DNA of 64,000 nt from an uncultured Prevotella sp. (GTDB taxonomy: Bacteria; Bacteroidota; Bacteroidia; Bacteroidales; Bacteroidaceae). Every line of letters begins with the position of its first letter. Position 1 is the first letter of the stretch. Below are positions 15,931 through 23,563 of the stretch, one piece after another. A model generated the notes under the pieces. The model was given only the letters and a program-made list of their open reading frames with translations, was not told the origin of the DNA and made no database searches. The stretch is from contig CAMJDL010000009.1 in the NCBI GenBank assembly GCA_946404405.1, positions 1 through 64,000 on the forward strand. Direction: 5' to 3'. Both the position numbers and the translations under genes were made by a program.

Positions 15931-17211
15931 TTATCCCTTAAGTAACATGTTTGAAACGATAGGGGCTATCATTTCCTTGGGGACATCACACTCTTTTGCC
16001 ATCTGTGGCCAGAGCGATGCCATATCACATATTTCATCGATGATATGCGCTGCATCCTTGATGTTGTTCTGCAGAGCGAACTCCAACAGGTCCTGACGCG
16101 TGATGTCGTCAAACTTCCCGTTGACAGACATCTGGTGCGTGGCGGTCCAGCCACCATTGGGATTATAGGCATAACCCATGTCGTAGGCAGGTGACAATCG
16201 CCAAACACCATCGTCACCCATCAGGAACGAGATGTTCTTAGTGTGGTCGTCCTGATTGCGCACCACCACGTTGAACACCATGCGTCTGAACATCTCCTGG
16301 GCAGCGGAATAAGGCAGACGTAGCGCCCTCATCACGTTGAAAGCCTGCTCATAGGAATAGGCCAGATGGAGGCGGTAGTCGAAATGGGCCATACCGCAAA
16401 GCGTCTGCATGTGTATCTTCTTCCCGTCTTTGCGGTCGAAGCGCTTGGTCAGGAAGTGCGCCCGTCCGTTCTCCTCTATCAGTGAACACTCCGACATCTC
16501 TATGCCACAAGCCTTGGCCAACTTATAAAAAGAGTACTCCAAACGGCCATAATTCTCTGTTTTCTTGAATCCGGCCTTAGCCGAGACACCGTCTAACTTA
16601 ATCAGATAATAGTCGAAGCCAGCAGGGGCTTCTACCTGCCCGGAACGTACCTCGCCCGTTGCCTTGTCATAGGCGATGATAGCCTTGGCCCGCTGACCAC
16701 CGGCTGACGTACCAAGACGCAGGATTTCGGCGATGGCCTGCTTCTTGTCGTCATTCAGATTGGCATCGAACGATGATTTCTCAGACAAGGCTTCTCTTGC
16801 CACATTGACCAACGCATCGATTTCAAATCTTGCATGGGCGTCGAATGCCAGATCCATAGCAGGCTCGAACTCCAGTGCCCCCATGCAGCGTTTGCCAAGG
16901 AAACAGAGTGTCTCAATGGGATTGCTACTCGTCCGGCCCGTCAATGCCAGCCACTTATCAAACAGGGCACGGCCATACGTATCGGGCAATGAGTCGGCCA
17001 ACATACCGGGCAAGCCTTTAAAGGTTTCCCTGTCCAGACCGGCAAAGGAATAGATACGTCCCTCACGCACTGGCATCATCAGCGGAGAAGGTTCCAGTCC
17101 CCGACCTACAAAGCTGCGGTCGTACTCGAACCTTACCACCTCGTATTGTCCGTCCCACCGGAATGTACCCACGGGAAGGCCAAACATGCGTACCATTGCT
17201 ACGTCTACCAT
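15931..17211 (-). CDS. hipA: HipA-family serine/threonine kinase toxin
   Basis: HipA kinases phosphorylate glutamyl-tRNA synthetase or other targets and cause growth arrest when not bound by HipB. The 426-residue product carries the N-terminal HipA domain (VGTFRWDGQYEVVRFEYDRS, GLPGMLADSLPDTYGRALFD), the P-loop-like LGTSAGGQRAKAI, and the kinase core DGVSAKAGFKKTENYGRLEY. Catalytic segments RMVFNVVVRNQDDHTKNISF (HRD-like N-x-D-D-H) and LSPAYDMGYAYN (metal-binding D) are present, so it looks active. It overlaps hipB by 7 nt. Together with hipB it is enclosed by a duplicated 118-bp segment, suggesting recent arrival. BspA-like gene starts 36 nt after its stop. Confidence 0.92.
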   Translation of the reverse strand: MVDVAMVRMFGLPVGTFRWDGQYEVVRFEYDRSFVGRGLEPSPLMMPVREGRIYSFAGLDRETFKGLPGMLADSLPDTYGRALFDKWLALTGRTSSNPIETLCFLGKRCMGALEFEPAMDLAFDAHARFEIDALVNVAREALSEKSSFDANLNDDKKQAIAEILRLGTSAGGQRAKAIIAYDKATGEVRSGQVEAPAGFDYYLIKLDGVSAKAGFKKTENYGRLEYSFYKLAKACGIEMSECSLIEENGRAHFLTKRFDRKDGKKIHMQTLCGMAHFDYRLHLAYSYEQAFNVMRALRLPYSAAQEMFRRMVFNVVVRNQDDHTKNISFLMGDDGVWRLSPAYDMGYAYNPNGGWTATHQMSVNGKFDDITRQDLLEFALQNNIKDAAHIIDEICDMASLWPQMAKECDVPKEMIAPIVSNMLLKG

Positions 17212-17552
17212 GCCGACTCCTCCTGTTTTTCAGTTTTAAGCTTACCAACAGCGCGTTTACGCTGCTTGGTCTTCGATGTCTGCACCATGTTGTAGTATTC
17301 ACTGGGACTGAGCTGTTCCTCTTCCACCAGTTGCTGGAGTACATCCAGTTGACCTAACGTGCGTAGTATCCTAAGAAAGGCATCGAACGAACGAATCTCG
17401 CCTTTCTCTATCTTCTTGACGGTAGAAAGAGACACGTTTGCTGCTTCAGCCAGGCTCTGCTGAGTGATGTTCTGCTTCAATCTGACAGTCTTCAGTTTCT
17501 CCCCGATTCTTGTGAGAATAGCCATGTCCGTAAGCATGTAGATATCATTCAT
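17205..17552 (-). CDS. hipB: HipB-type antitoxin / XRE-family repressor
   Basis: The 115-residue product contains a Cro/C1-type helix-turn-helix at residues ~15-65 (LTRIGEKLKTVRLKQNITQQ, SLAEAANVSLSTVKKIEKGE). A C-terminal tail follows that is basic (KTKQRKRAVGKLKTEKQ). Being upstream of and overlapping hipA, it is almost surely the partner antitoxin and autorepressor. The start could be the ATG at 17552 (MNDIYMLTDMAILTRIGE) or the next methionines; the first is kept because it lies at normal distance from the -7 box at 17581-17588. Confidence 0.88.
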   Translation of the reverse strand: MNDIYMLTDMAILTRIGEKLKTVRLKQNITQQSLAEAANVSLSTVKKIEKGEIRSFDAFLRILRTLGQLDVLQQLVEEEQLSPSEYYNMVQTSKTKQRKRAVGKLKTEKQEESAW

Positions 17553-17580
17553 AATAGCTTTAAATTAAACTTTTACAGTG

Positions 17581-17588
17581 CAAATATA
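17581..17588 (-). promoter_or_regulatory. -7 promoter box of hipBA
   Basis: TATATTTG on the minus strand, 29 nt before the hipB start. Confidence 0.65.
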
Positions 17589-17623
17589 CGAATAATAGTT
17601 TTATTTAGAACTGTTTGTTGACG

Positions 17624-17737
17624 TTATTTAAGAAATATTCCATCCACCCACGCTGTCTGCCCCACCATCAGTGCTACTATCGTCAGCACGAGGGTGAGGA
17701 CTTGGCTTTTGAATTTGGTTAATGTTTTTGTTTTCAT
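17624..17737 (-). pseudogene. Orphan signal-peptide remnant duplicated from the BspA-like gene
   Basis: A 37-codon frame, MKTKTLTKFKSQVLTLVLTI VALMVGQTAW, copies the signal peptide of the 1455-residue protein (first residues MRTKTLTKFKSQVLTLVLTI) and then runs into unrelated sequence and a stop just before the hipBA promoter. It is the left part of the 118-bp duplication. It may be translated into a free signal peptide, but most simply it is a remnant. Confidence 0.8.
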
Positions 17738-17764
17738 ATCGTTTATTGCGTTTTAAATTGATTA
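17647..17764. repeat. 118-bp duplication, copy upstream of hipBA
   Basis: Matches 15804-15921 at a constant offset of 1843 bp with only a few mismatches, covering the leader ATCGTTTATTGCGTTTTAAA and the first ~32 codons of the BspA-like gene. Together the two copies bracket hipBA. Confidence 0.9.
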
Positions 17765-17878
17765 GCTTTTATACAATTTGTATAGTACATGCAGGAAAAT
17801 ACCCCAGAGGACTGCATAAGCCAGGGTGAGGATGGTGGCGAGCACGGGGGCCGCACGGAAGAATTCTGTAATAGTCAT
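17762..17878 (-). CDS. Small single-pass membrane protein (38 aa), unknown
   Basis: The ATG at 17878 opens MTITEFFRAAPVLATILTLA followed by YAVLWGIFLHVLYKLYKS: one transmembrane segment (about residues 11-31) and a basic tail. A -7 box (TATATTTG) lies at 17904-17911. Its stop is inside the 118-bp duplication, 24 nt before the orphan signal-peptide start, so before the hipBA event it was probably the first gene of an operon with the BspA-like gene. It resembles in layout the 48-aa frame at 3426-3572, also paired with an exported protein. Function unknown. Confidence 0.55.
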   Translation of the reverse strand: MTITEFFRAAPVLATILTLAYAVLWGIFLHVLYKLYKS

Positions 17879-17903
17879 AATTACATTTTTATTATTTCGG
17901 CGG

Positions 17904-17911
17904 CAAATATA
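17904..17911 (-). promoter_or_regulatory. -7 promoter box of the 38-aa gene
   Basis: TATATTTG on the minus strand, 26 nt before the ATG at 17878. Confidence 0.6.
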
Positions 17912-17930
17912 CGAATATTAATTAATATAA

Positions 17931-18000
17931 GGTGTATCTATTCGCACAAAGGTGTATCTATTCGACGAATTAGGTGTATCTAATCGTCGAATAGATACAC
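17931..18000. repeat. Three direct and one inverted copies of GGTGTATCTATTCG
   Basis: GGTGTATCTATTCG at 17931-17944 and 17951-17964, a variant at 17973-17986, then the inverted CGAATAGATACAC. 17952-17968 and 17984-18000 form a perfect 17-bp stem (GTGTATCTATTCGACGA) around a 15-nt loop that carries the third copy. The array lies between the PEGA gene stop and the 38-aa gene promoter. The rest of 17912-18116 shows nothing further. Confidence 0.85.
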
Positions 18001-18116
18001 ATTTGTTACAAATAATAAAGAAAAATGTTAGAAACAAAAAAACAGCCCCGTATAACCTCCAAGTACATTCTCGTACTCGTTCAATTTAATTTCGGCTTCT
18101 AAATTAACCAAAATAT

Positions 18117-19460
18117 TTACTGTTTTCTTGTTTTATGTTGTTTCATCTTGATATACAGGTCGGTCAGTTCATTACCCTTGGGTTGCACTTCACGACGTAT
18201 GGTCTTATAGCCTTGTTTCTCTAAACGTACTTCGCAGGCAAGACCGGCAGGCAGATGCTCGGCAATGTATGGGGTCTGACCTACCAGACGATTGTTGATG
18301 AATATCTGGGCTCCAACCACATTGCTGTGGATATTGAGCATGGCCTGACTGGTTTGCGGAACGGCAAGCTGTTGCTCCTGTGGCAGCTCGCTGTCAATCC
18401 AGAGGTCTGACGATGCGGACTCAACACTGTCCAGACGAGTCGTCAGCAGGTGGTAACCCTGGGTGAGTTGTCCGCTCCACTCTCCCCTACCCACAAGGAC
18501 ACGGTCGATGAGTATCTCAGTGTCGGGAGTAGCGGCCTTGAGGGTGACGGGAGCTGTAGGCTCAAGGGCAGCCTGTTGCGTGGTCTGTAGGGAATCAGCT
18601 GTCAATTGGGGTCTGACAACGGTCACCTTGGGCATCCGACGAGGATCGAAATCGTTCTGTGTCAGCGTTATGACGCGCTTCTCGGCACTACCAATCTGGA
18701 AAGGCGCATCGTAATAGCTCAGTCCGCCCTTGCGCACAGACAACTGATGGGTGCCTGCCATGAGTCGGCTACTGGTAGACTCTATGGGGTCGAGTTTCTG
18801 ACCGTCTACGAAGATGTCGGCATCGGTCCAAGGGGTCACCACTTTCAGGTAGGAGTAAGCTGGATGCAACGAAACGTTGAGCACAAACTTGGCGGTATCG
18901 CTGAGACAGAACGAGTCGATGACTGCTTCGTAGAACGGCGACTCTACCTGATAGGTATGCATGCCAAGAGGCAGGTTGACGGCCAGACTGCCATCGCGCA
19001 ACAGGTGGACAATAGAGTCCATGCGAACAATGGCATTGGAGGGACTGACCTGCACGACTACCCACTGGTGGTCGAGCTTATATTCCTTAGTTGGATCGGA
19101 GGTGAGCAGGGTGGCACTATAGTGCTTCTTACGCTTCAGATACTTGACGGGTACACGCCATGTCAGTTGTCCGTAGGTAGGGTGAGCGATGGTGAGGAAG
19201 CGCGTCTTGTGCGGCACCTTCACGGTGACGAGTCCGTCGGCCTCATTGCCTTCAGCCTCCTGTGTACCGTTGGCCTTGAAGGTAAACCCCTTCTCGGTGG
19301 TCTTCAGGTCGATGAGTGCCTCACGCTTCTCGACAGTAACCTTCGAGCGGTTCCATAAGGGACGCTTGAGACGGGTGAAATCTTTCACCTCCATCGTTTG
19401 GGCATGAGCAGTGAATAGTGAGAAGTGAAAAGTGAAAAGTACCAGCAGTACCATCACCAT
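18117..19460 (-). CDS. PEGA-domain exported protein of the T6SS cluster
   Basis: The start is the ATG at 19460; the open frame extends into the upstream gene, but this Met heads a good signal peptide (MVMVLLVLFTFHFSLFTAHA) and lies 44 nt after that gene's stop. The 447-residue product carries one clear PEGA domain near the C-terminus (NVVGAQIFINNRLVGQTPYI, AGLACEVRLEKQGYKTIRRE) and weaker repeats of similar type earlier (AATPDTEILIDRVLVGRGEW; DADIFVDGQKLDPIESTSSR). PEGA domains are extracytoplasmic beta modules often fixed to the envelope. It is last in a run of T6SS genes, so an envelope role for that system is plausible but not shown. The signal-peptide residues FTFHFSLFT are translated from an AGTGAAAAGTG word repeat. 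Confidence 0.7.
   Translation of the reverse strand: MVMVLLVLFTFHFSLFTAHAQTMEVKDFTRLKRPLWNRSKVTVEKREALIDLKTTEKGFTFKANGTQEAEGNEADGLVTVKVPHKTRFLTIAHPTYGQLTWRVPVKYLKRKKHYSATLLTSDPTKEYKLDHQWVVVQVSPSNAIVRMDSIVHLLRDGSLAVNLPLGMHTYQVESPFYEAVIDSFCLSDTAKFVLNVSLHPAYSYLKVVTPWTDADIFVDGQKLDPIESTSSRLMAGTHQLSVRKGGLSYYDAPFQIGSAEKRVITLTQNDFDPRRMPKVTVVRPQLTADSLQTTQQAALEPTAPVTLKAATPDTEILIDRVLVGRGEWSGQLTQGYHLLTTRLDSVESASSDLWIDSELPQEQQLAVPQTSQAMLNIHSNVVGAQIFINNRLVGQTPYIAEHLPAGLACEVRLEKQGYKTIRREVQPKGNELTDLYIKMKQHKTRKQ
19410..19440. repeat. AGTGAAAAGTG word repeat inside the PEGA signal peptide
   Basis: AGTGAATAGTGAGAAGTGAA followed by AAGTGAAAAGT; translated on the minus strand it gives the hydrophobic FTFHFSLFT of the signal peptide. 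A second word repeat (CTTCTCACCTTCTCACCTC) lies at 19487-19506 over the upstream gene junction. Confidence 0.75.
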
Positions 19461-19504
19461 ACACCTTTCTGCTATGTTCGTATTCCTTCTCACCTTCTCA
19501 CCTC

Positions 19505-19897
19505 TTACTTTGCATCCGTTGTCGGCGAAATAGCGCCAGGCATGGTGACGGAAATCTGTCCGCCCCAGTTGCACATACACTTACAGTTGTCCAATAATAC
19601 GGGGAAGTTGGAAATCTTCACCTGTCCGCCTGGAGCCCAGGGAGCGGCTATCACCGGCATACAGGGCATCGGTGTGAGCACCCCCATAGCTGCCGACGTG
19701 GCTGAAGCTACCGTGGGATTGGCCAGCGACTGGCACATGCCGAAAGGAGCTATATTGACCATTGGCTTATTATCCATGATATTACCAATTGCCATGTTCA
19801 TTAACTTAGGACGAGTGGGGTCGATAATCGACAAGGTCGATGGAGCCAACCCGAATGTGCACTGCAATAGTGCGCCTTGACATACAAATTTACCCAT
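19505..19897 (-). CDS. PAAR-like DUF4280 spike-tip protein
   Basis: The 130-residue protein matches DUF4280: MGKFVCQGALLQCTFGLAPS, then a C-P-M-x-C-x-P-V type glycine/proline/cysteine-rich core (LTPMPCMPVIAAPWAPGGQV) and CKCMCNWGGQISVTMPGA. DUF4280 proteins are PAAR-like and sharpen the tip of VgrG-type spikes in contractile systems; the four or more cysteines could bind metal. It follows the Hcp genes and precedes the PEGA gene in the same orientation. No VgrG (TssI) gene is seen beside it. 19898-20078 holds no gene. Confidence 0.82.
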   Translation of the reverse strand: MGKFVCQGALLQCTFGLAPSTLSIIDPTRPKLMNMAIGNIMDNKPMVNIAPFGMCQSLANPTVASATSAAMGVLTPMPCMPVIAAPWAPGGQVKISNFPVLLDNCKCMCNWGGQISVTMPGAISPTTDAK

Positions 19898-20078
19898 ATC
19901 CGTAATGTTTTACATCATCTTCTGCCATATTAATATAATAAGGTACGTGCGCGAAAGATATTGTACCAAGTAACCTACCCTACAAGTGGCTGAAAGATAC
20001 GTTCTAAGTGACAACGGAAAATCAAAAGCCAGCCCATCCTGGCGGAACCAGTCTGAGCCGGCTATTATCATCAAGATA

Positions 20079-20477
20079 TTACTTCCAAGGATTGTCGAAT
20101 CCTACAGGACCGTTCTCGAGTTTCTGACATACAACTTCGATCTCCTCGAAGTGCTCCTGGCCGTCTTCCCAATTCTCCTTGTACTTTACACAGTAGCAAC
20201 CTGTGCCCTTCAGTTCCTTCATTGTCGAACCATCGACTGTGTTCTGGAACGTGATGGTGAAGTCGCGTGGGTCGTTGGGAGCGAGCATCCACTGGAGCAG
20301 CTGGCTGTTGCCGTCGTTCATGGCCTTGACACGTATGCTGACGCGACCGCCACGGGGGATACCTGAAATCTGTCCTTCACGATCTGTGGCCTGATTGAAC
20401 TTGTAGTCGACCATCAATACTTCACGATTCTCGAAATCCTTAACCTTCAGGATTACCGGTGTTACATTCTCTGCCAT
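20079..20477 (-). CDS. tssD: T6SS tube protein Hcp/TssD, copy 1
   Basis: Hcp rings stack into the inner tube of the type VI machine. The 132-residue product has the Bacteroidota TssD pattern: NREVLMVDYKFNQATDREGQ, ISGIPRGGRVSIRVKAMNDG, LLQWMLAPNDPRDFTITFQ and an acidic NWEDGQEHFEEIEVVCQKLE segment. It is a diverged paralogue of the gene just upstream (20545-20937), with the same length and landmarks. Two different Hcp in tandem may give mixed tubes or carry different effectors; this is inference. The start is the ATG at 20477. Confidence 0.88.
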   Translation of the reverse strand: MAENVTPVILKVKDFENREVLMVDYKFNQATDREGQISGIPRGGRVSIRVKAMNDGNSQLLQWMLAPNDPRDFTITFQNTVDGSTMKELKGTGCYCVKYKENWEDGQEHFEEIEVVCQKLENGPVGFDNPWK

Positions 20478-20501
20478 ATCTTGTTTCCTTTCTTATTTAT
20501 T

Positions 20502-20545
20502 GAATTCTTAATTCTTAACTTTTCACTTATCACTAGCAAAGCGCT
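20502..20545. repeat. Word repeat between the two hcp genes
   Basis: GAATTCTTAATTCTTAACTT then TTCACTTATCACTAGCAAAG fills the gap between the Hcp genes. A very similar string (TTCACTATTCACTAGCGAAG CG) lies inside the BspA-like gene near 11643-11662. Confidence 0.65.
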
Positions 20546-20937
20546 TACGCCCACTCGTTCTCGAACTTAACGGAACCGATCTCGATCTGCTTGCAGGTAA
20601 TCTGGATCTCCTCGAAATGACCCAACTTGTCTTCCCACTTCTCCTCGAAGTCGACGCAATAGCCGTTGGTAAACTTAATGGTCTTCATAGCCTTGCCTGT
20701 CTTAGTCTCAAGGAATTCGATGCTTCCGTTCTTCGGCAGGTTGCGCTCTACCATCCAGGCCAACAGATCGGGTGTTCCGTCGTTGAGTGCCTTGACACGT
20801 ACGCTGAGCTTTCCACCGCGGGGGATACCGGACATCTGTCCCTCTGTATCCGTTTCCTGTTCGAACTCATAGGTTACCTTCAATACTTCACGATCTTTGT
20901 AACCATCAATCTTCATTGCTACTGGAGTCTTTGCCAT
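20545..20937 (-). CDS. tssD: T6SS tube protein Hcp/TssD, copy 2
   Basis: This 130-residue TssD starts MAKTPVAMKIDGYKDREVLK and has YEFEQETDTEGQMSGIPRGG, LSVRVKALNDGTPDLLAWM and NGYCVDFEEKWEDKLGHFEE. It aligns end to end with the 132-residue copy downstream. The gene lies 51 nt after tssC and is probably in the same transcript. No signal peptide is present, as expected for Hcp. The Bacteroidota Hcp family is short relative to proteobacterial Hcp (about 160-170), and these lengths fit that group. Confidence 0.9.
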   Translation of the reverse strand: MAKTPVAMKIDGYKDREVLKVTYEFEQETDTEGQMSGIPRGGKLSVRVKALNDGTPDLLAWMVERNLPKNGSIEFLETKTGKAMKTIKFTNGYCVDFEEKWEDKLGHFEEIQITCKQIEIGSVKFENEWA

Positions 20938-20988
20938 AATTGTAATTTTTTAGTTGTTAATAAAATTGAATAATATAGTGCTTGCTTT

Positions 20989-22353
20989 TTAGCCGTTAGC
21001 CAATGCAGCTTCCTTATCCTTCTTGTCGGCAGCAACCTTGATGATGAAGTTCTTGGCTGCGTAGAATGGCGTCAGCGTAACGTCGCAGGTAATCTGCTTG
21101 GTGACAGGATCCTGACGTGGCTCACCAATCTCGTAGTTCTGGAACAGGTTGCCATAACCCTTGTACTGGTTGAGGAACTCCTGGATCTTTGCCTTCAGGT
21201 TCTTCGGGCTGTTGTATGGATCCCAGTTCTCGAGAGCTACCTCGTGTACGAAGTTCATCAGCACCTTCTTCACCCAGTCGAATACGCGAACGATAGGATA
21301 CTCCTTCATGGCATCGAGGTCACCATTGTAGAGAGTAGTGTTGTTGAATGCCATGACGCGGCCCTCGCTGTAAACCATAGGAATCACCTGATTGTCCATC
21401 AGTGCGGCAATCTCCGACTTCAGCAGGTCGCTCTTCACGCCCTTCACGCCGTCGAGTGTTCCGTACTTCTTACCACCAGCACCCTGTGCCATGTTAGCGG
21501 TCTCGTTATAGAGCTTTCCGCAGAGGGCAGCAGAAGGAGCGATATAGAATGCGGCGCTATCCTCTTCATCAGCAGACATCTTCTCTGCCTCGCGACCAAC
21601 CAGCCAGTTGGCACACATCACAACGTTCATCAGTTCCTGATCGCTGTCACGATAGCCTTCGGTATTAGCCTGCAGGTCGTCGAACGAGTACTCGTCAGCG
21701 TGGTCGGTCAACAGCATTACCTTATACTTGAATGCCATCTTTGCCCACTGCAACAGGTCAACCTTATCGTTGAGGACACCACCAGGAATACATACCAGAC
21801 TGTAAGCATCCTTCAGGCTCAGACGGTCGTAACCATTGCGGAGAATACTCTCGACCTCCTGTGCAAAGCCAGAGTCAGCATCTGCGATATCTTCTTTCAG
21901 CACGTTGATGATACGGAGGTTCTTAACCTTATCTGTACCACAAGTCTTGAAGAATGAGTCGAGCTCACGATAAGAGCGCTCCAGATCCTTTGTAGCATAG
22001 AGTGCATCGGTGATACCCTGCTTCAGGACACCAGCCTGCTTCTCTTCCTCCTGCTTACAAGCATCGGCATAGCCTGTAGCACTGTCAATGTCTGCCTGGT
22101 CAAGCAACTCCAGCCAACGGCTAATCTCCCTGGCCAGTCCTTCGCGCTTATCCTTGAAACGCTTGTCCTTAAGGAACACATCCTTAGCAGCCTTGCGGGC
22201 AGGATTCATATTGTCTGCATCGGGCATGAAACCGCGGATGGCATTAAAACCTCCAAATGATGACAGCAACTTGCTGACGTCTTTACCTTTTTCCTGAAGC
22301 TCGGCACCGGCTTGAGCAGCACCCTGGGCTTGTTTCATTTCTGTATCTGCCAT
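20989..22353 (-). CDS. tssC: T6SS contractile sheath large subunit TssC
   Basis: TssC/VipB with TssB builds the sheath that contracts to drive the Hcp tube. The 454-residue product matches the Bacteroidota TssC family (DUF5458): ISRWLELLDQADIDSATG, YSLVCIPGGVLNDKVDLLQW, CANWLVGREAEKMSADEEDS, FYIAPSAALCGKLYNETANM, and the C-terminal AKIQEFLNQYKGYGNLFQNY with a beta strand (QITCDVTLTPFYAAKNFIIK) that would extend the handshake sheet. It has its own -7 box (22380-22387), so tssC-hcp-hcp may form a unit separately driven from clpV-tssB. Confidence 0.93.
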   Translation of the reverse strand: MADTEMKQAQGAAQAGAELQEKGKDVSKLLSSFGGFNAIRGFMPDADNMNPARKAAKDVFLKDKRFKDKREGLAREISRWLELLDQADIDSATGYADACKQEEEKQAGVLKQGITDALYATKDLERSYRELDSFFKTCGTDKVKNLRIINVLKEDIADADSGFAQEVESILRNGYDRLSLKDAYSLVCIPGGVLNDKVDLLQWAKMAFKYKVMLLTDHADEYSFDDLQANTEGYRDSDQELMNVVMCANWLVGREAEKMSADEEDSAAFYIAPSAALCGKLYNETANMAQGAGGKKYGTLDGVKGVKSDLLKSEIAALMDNQVIPMVYSEGRVMAFNNTTLYNGDLDAMKEYPIVRVFDWVKKVLMNFVHEVALENWDPYNSPKNLKAKIQEFLNQYKGYGNLFQNYEIGEPRQDPVTKQITCDVTLTPFYAAKNFIIKVAADKKDKEAALANG

Positions 22354-22379
22354 AATCGTTATTCTTTTTTTTCTGATTG

Positions 22380-22387
22380 CAAAATTA
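22380..22387 (-). promoter_or_regulatory. -7 promoter box of tssC
   Basis: TAATTTTG on the minus strand, 27 nt before the tssC start, in the 144-nt gap after the regulator gene. Confidence 0.6.
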
Positions 22388-22497
22388 GTTGTTTATTTGA
22401 TTGTTTCCCAATATTTATGGGTTTTTCTTTTTGAGTTGTAGCGACAGCTCAGGACTTTTGCGACAAATCACATTCATCGCGGTTTTTGCTGTCGCAC

Positions 22498-23037
22498 CTA
22501 CTTGTTCCTTTCAATCATCATACGGAATTCTACGGGCGACATACCCACAGCATCCTGCATGTGACGTTGGAAAGTTCGGACCGACTTGAAACCTGCATCT
22601 TCGCTAACGCCAACGATGCCATACTCCGGATGTTCGCGGAGCAATTGCATGGCACGTACCAGACGTACAAAGTCAAGATAGTCGTCAGCCGACTTGTAGG
22701 TGGTATTGCGGAACAACTTAGTCAGGCGGGCTTGCGACACTCCAATCAACTCTGCAAGTTGGGGACCAGAAAATTCACCCTTCAGAAGTGACGTATCCTG
22801 CTCCAGGCGTGTCTCGATAACTGCCAGCAGTTCTGCATCGTCCGTAAGGTCGGCCACCATCAGGTTCCTGCGGTCTATCTCCATCTCTTCTTTCAACCAG
22901 TTGACATGCTGACGTAACTCATACCACATGCAGAGTTGTTCGCTCAGCTGCATATTGCGGCCGAGCAACTGATCATTTTCAGCCTTCAGCTGTTCAATGG
23001 TCTCTTGAAGTTGCCTGATTTGTTCTTCTGCTTTCAT
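22498..23037 (-). CDS. AraC-type helix-turn-helix regulator within the T6SS cluster
   Basis: The 179-residue product begins with a coiled coil (MKAEEQIRQLQETIEQLKAE through about residue 60). A C-terminal AraC/HTH_18 domain follows (residues ~85-175): SGPQLAELIGVSQARLTKLF, then ARAMQLLREHPEYGIVGVSE-like helix pairs and FKSVRTFQRHMQDAVGMSPV. There is no ligand-binding cupin domain; the coiled coil presumably drives dimer formation. It lies 3 nt after tssB and before the tssC promoter, so it is co-transcribed with tssB and well placed to control tssC-hcp. That target is inferred from position. Confidence 0.85.
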   Translation of the reverse strand: MKAEEQIRQLQETIEQLKAENDQLLGRNMQLSEQLCMWYELRQHVNWLKEEMEIDRRNLMVADLTDDAELLAVIETRLEQDTSLLKGEFSGPQLAELIGVSQARLTKLFRNTTYKSADDYLDFVRLVRAMQLLREHPEYGIVGVSEDAGFKSVRTFQRHMQDAVGMSPVEFRMMIERNK

Positions 23038-23040
23038 ACC

Positions 23041-23505
23041 TTATTTCGCAGTTTCCAACTCATCGAGCATTGACTTCAACATTTCCTTCAGCTCCTCGCG
23101 GCTACCTGCTTCTTTCAGGATGTCGCGCAACTTGCGGTTCTGCTCAATGCTCTTACGAATCTTCTGATTAGTCTCAATCTTCATCTTCACACCAGAGAGG
23201 AAGGGGCTGTTCTCTACCAGACGGCCCTTGCCACCGTTGGCTTCGAAGTCACGGAGCTCACCAAACTTCAGTGTCTCTTCCACTGCTCCGCCTTCTTCAT
23301 CGGTAAAGGTAACACCAACTTGGGGCTTGAAGTGCTCAAAGGCATCATTGATGTTCTGGATATCCTCCACGAACTCAGGATTGCCTGCCTCAGCATCACT
23401 TGTGTACTGATCAATCATCAGCGTTTTGTTCTGATCGATCAAACTCACTTTCGCACTAGACTCCTCATCTGGAGCCATAGAAATGAAATTCTCTTTCATT
23501 GCCAT
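23041..23505 (-). CDS. tssB: T6SS contractile sheath small subunit TssB
   Basis: TssB/VipA pairs with TssC to form the sheath. The 154-residue product starts MAMKENFISMAPDEESSAKV and contains the conserved EETLKFGELRDFEANGGKGR segment, corresponding to the F-x-x-L-x-D-F motif of the family. A long C-terminal helix follows (NQKIRKSIEQNRKLRDILKE to the end) of the sort that binds the TssC helices and, in other systems, ClpV. It lies 58 nt after clpV and 3 nt before the AraC-type regulator. Confidence 0.92.
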   Translation of the reverse strand: MAMKENFISMAPDEESSAKVSLIDQNKTLMIDQYTSDAEAGNPEFVEDIQNINDAFEHFKPQVGVTFTDEEGGAVEETLKFGELRDFEANGGKGRLVENSPFLSGVKMKIETNQKIRKSIEQNRKLRDILKEAGSREELKEMLKSMLDELETAK

Positions 23506-23563
23506 AATTGTAATGTTTTAAAGTTAATAAATTATATTATTTATTCGATATTTCGGGATTCCG

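Noticed and set aside
15931..17552. Transposon bringing hipBA
   Set aside because: No transposase or inverted terminal repeats are seen; only the direct 118-bp duplication flanks the genes.
17931..18000. Possible CRISPR or attachment site
   Set aside because: The copies are too short and too near to each other for CRISPR repeats, and no integrase is adjacent; listed as a word array instead.
19898..20078. Extra hcp or effector gene between the Hcp and DUF4280 genes
   Set aside because: No frame with a start and protein-like content was found; the plus-strand frames there are shadows of the Hcp gene.
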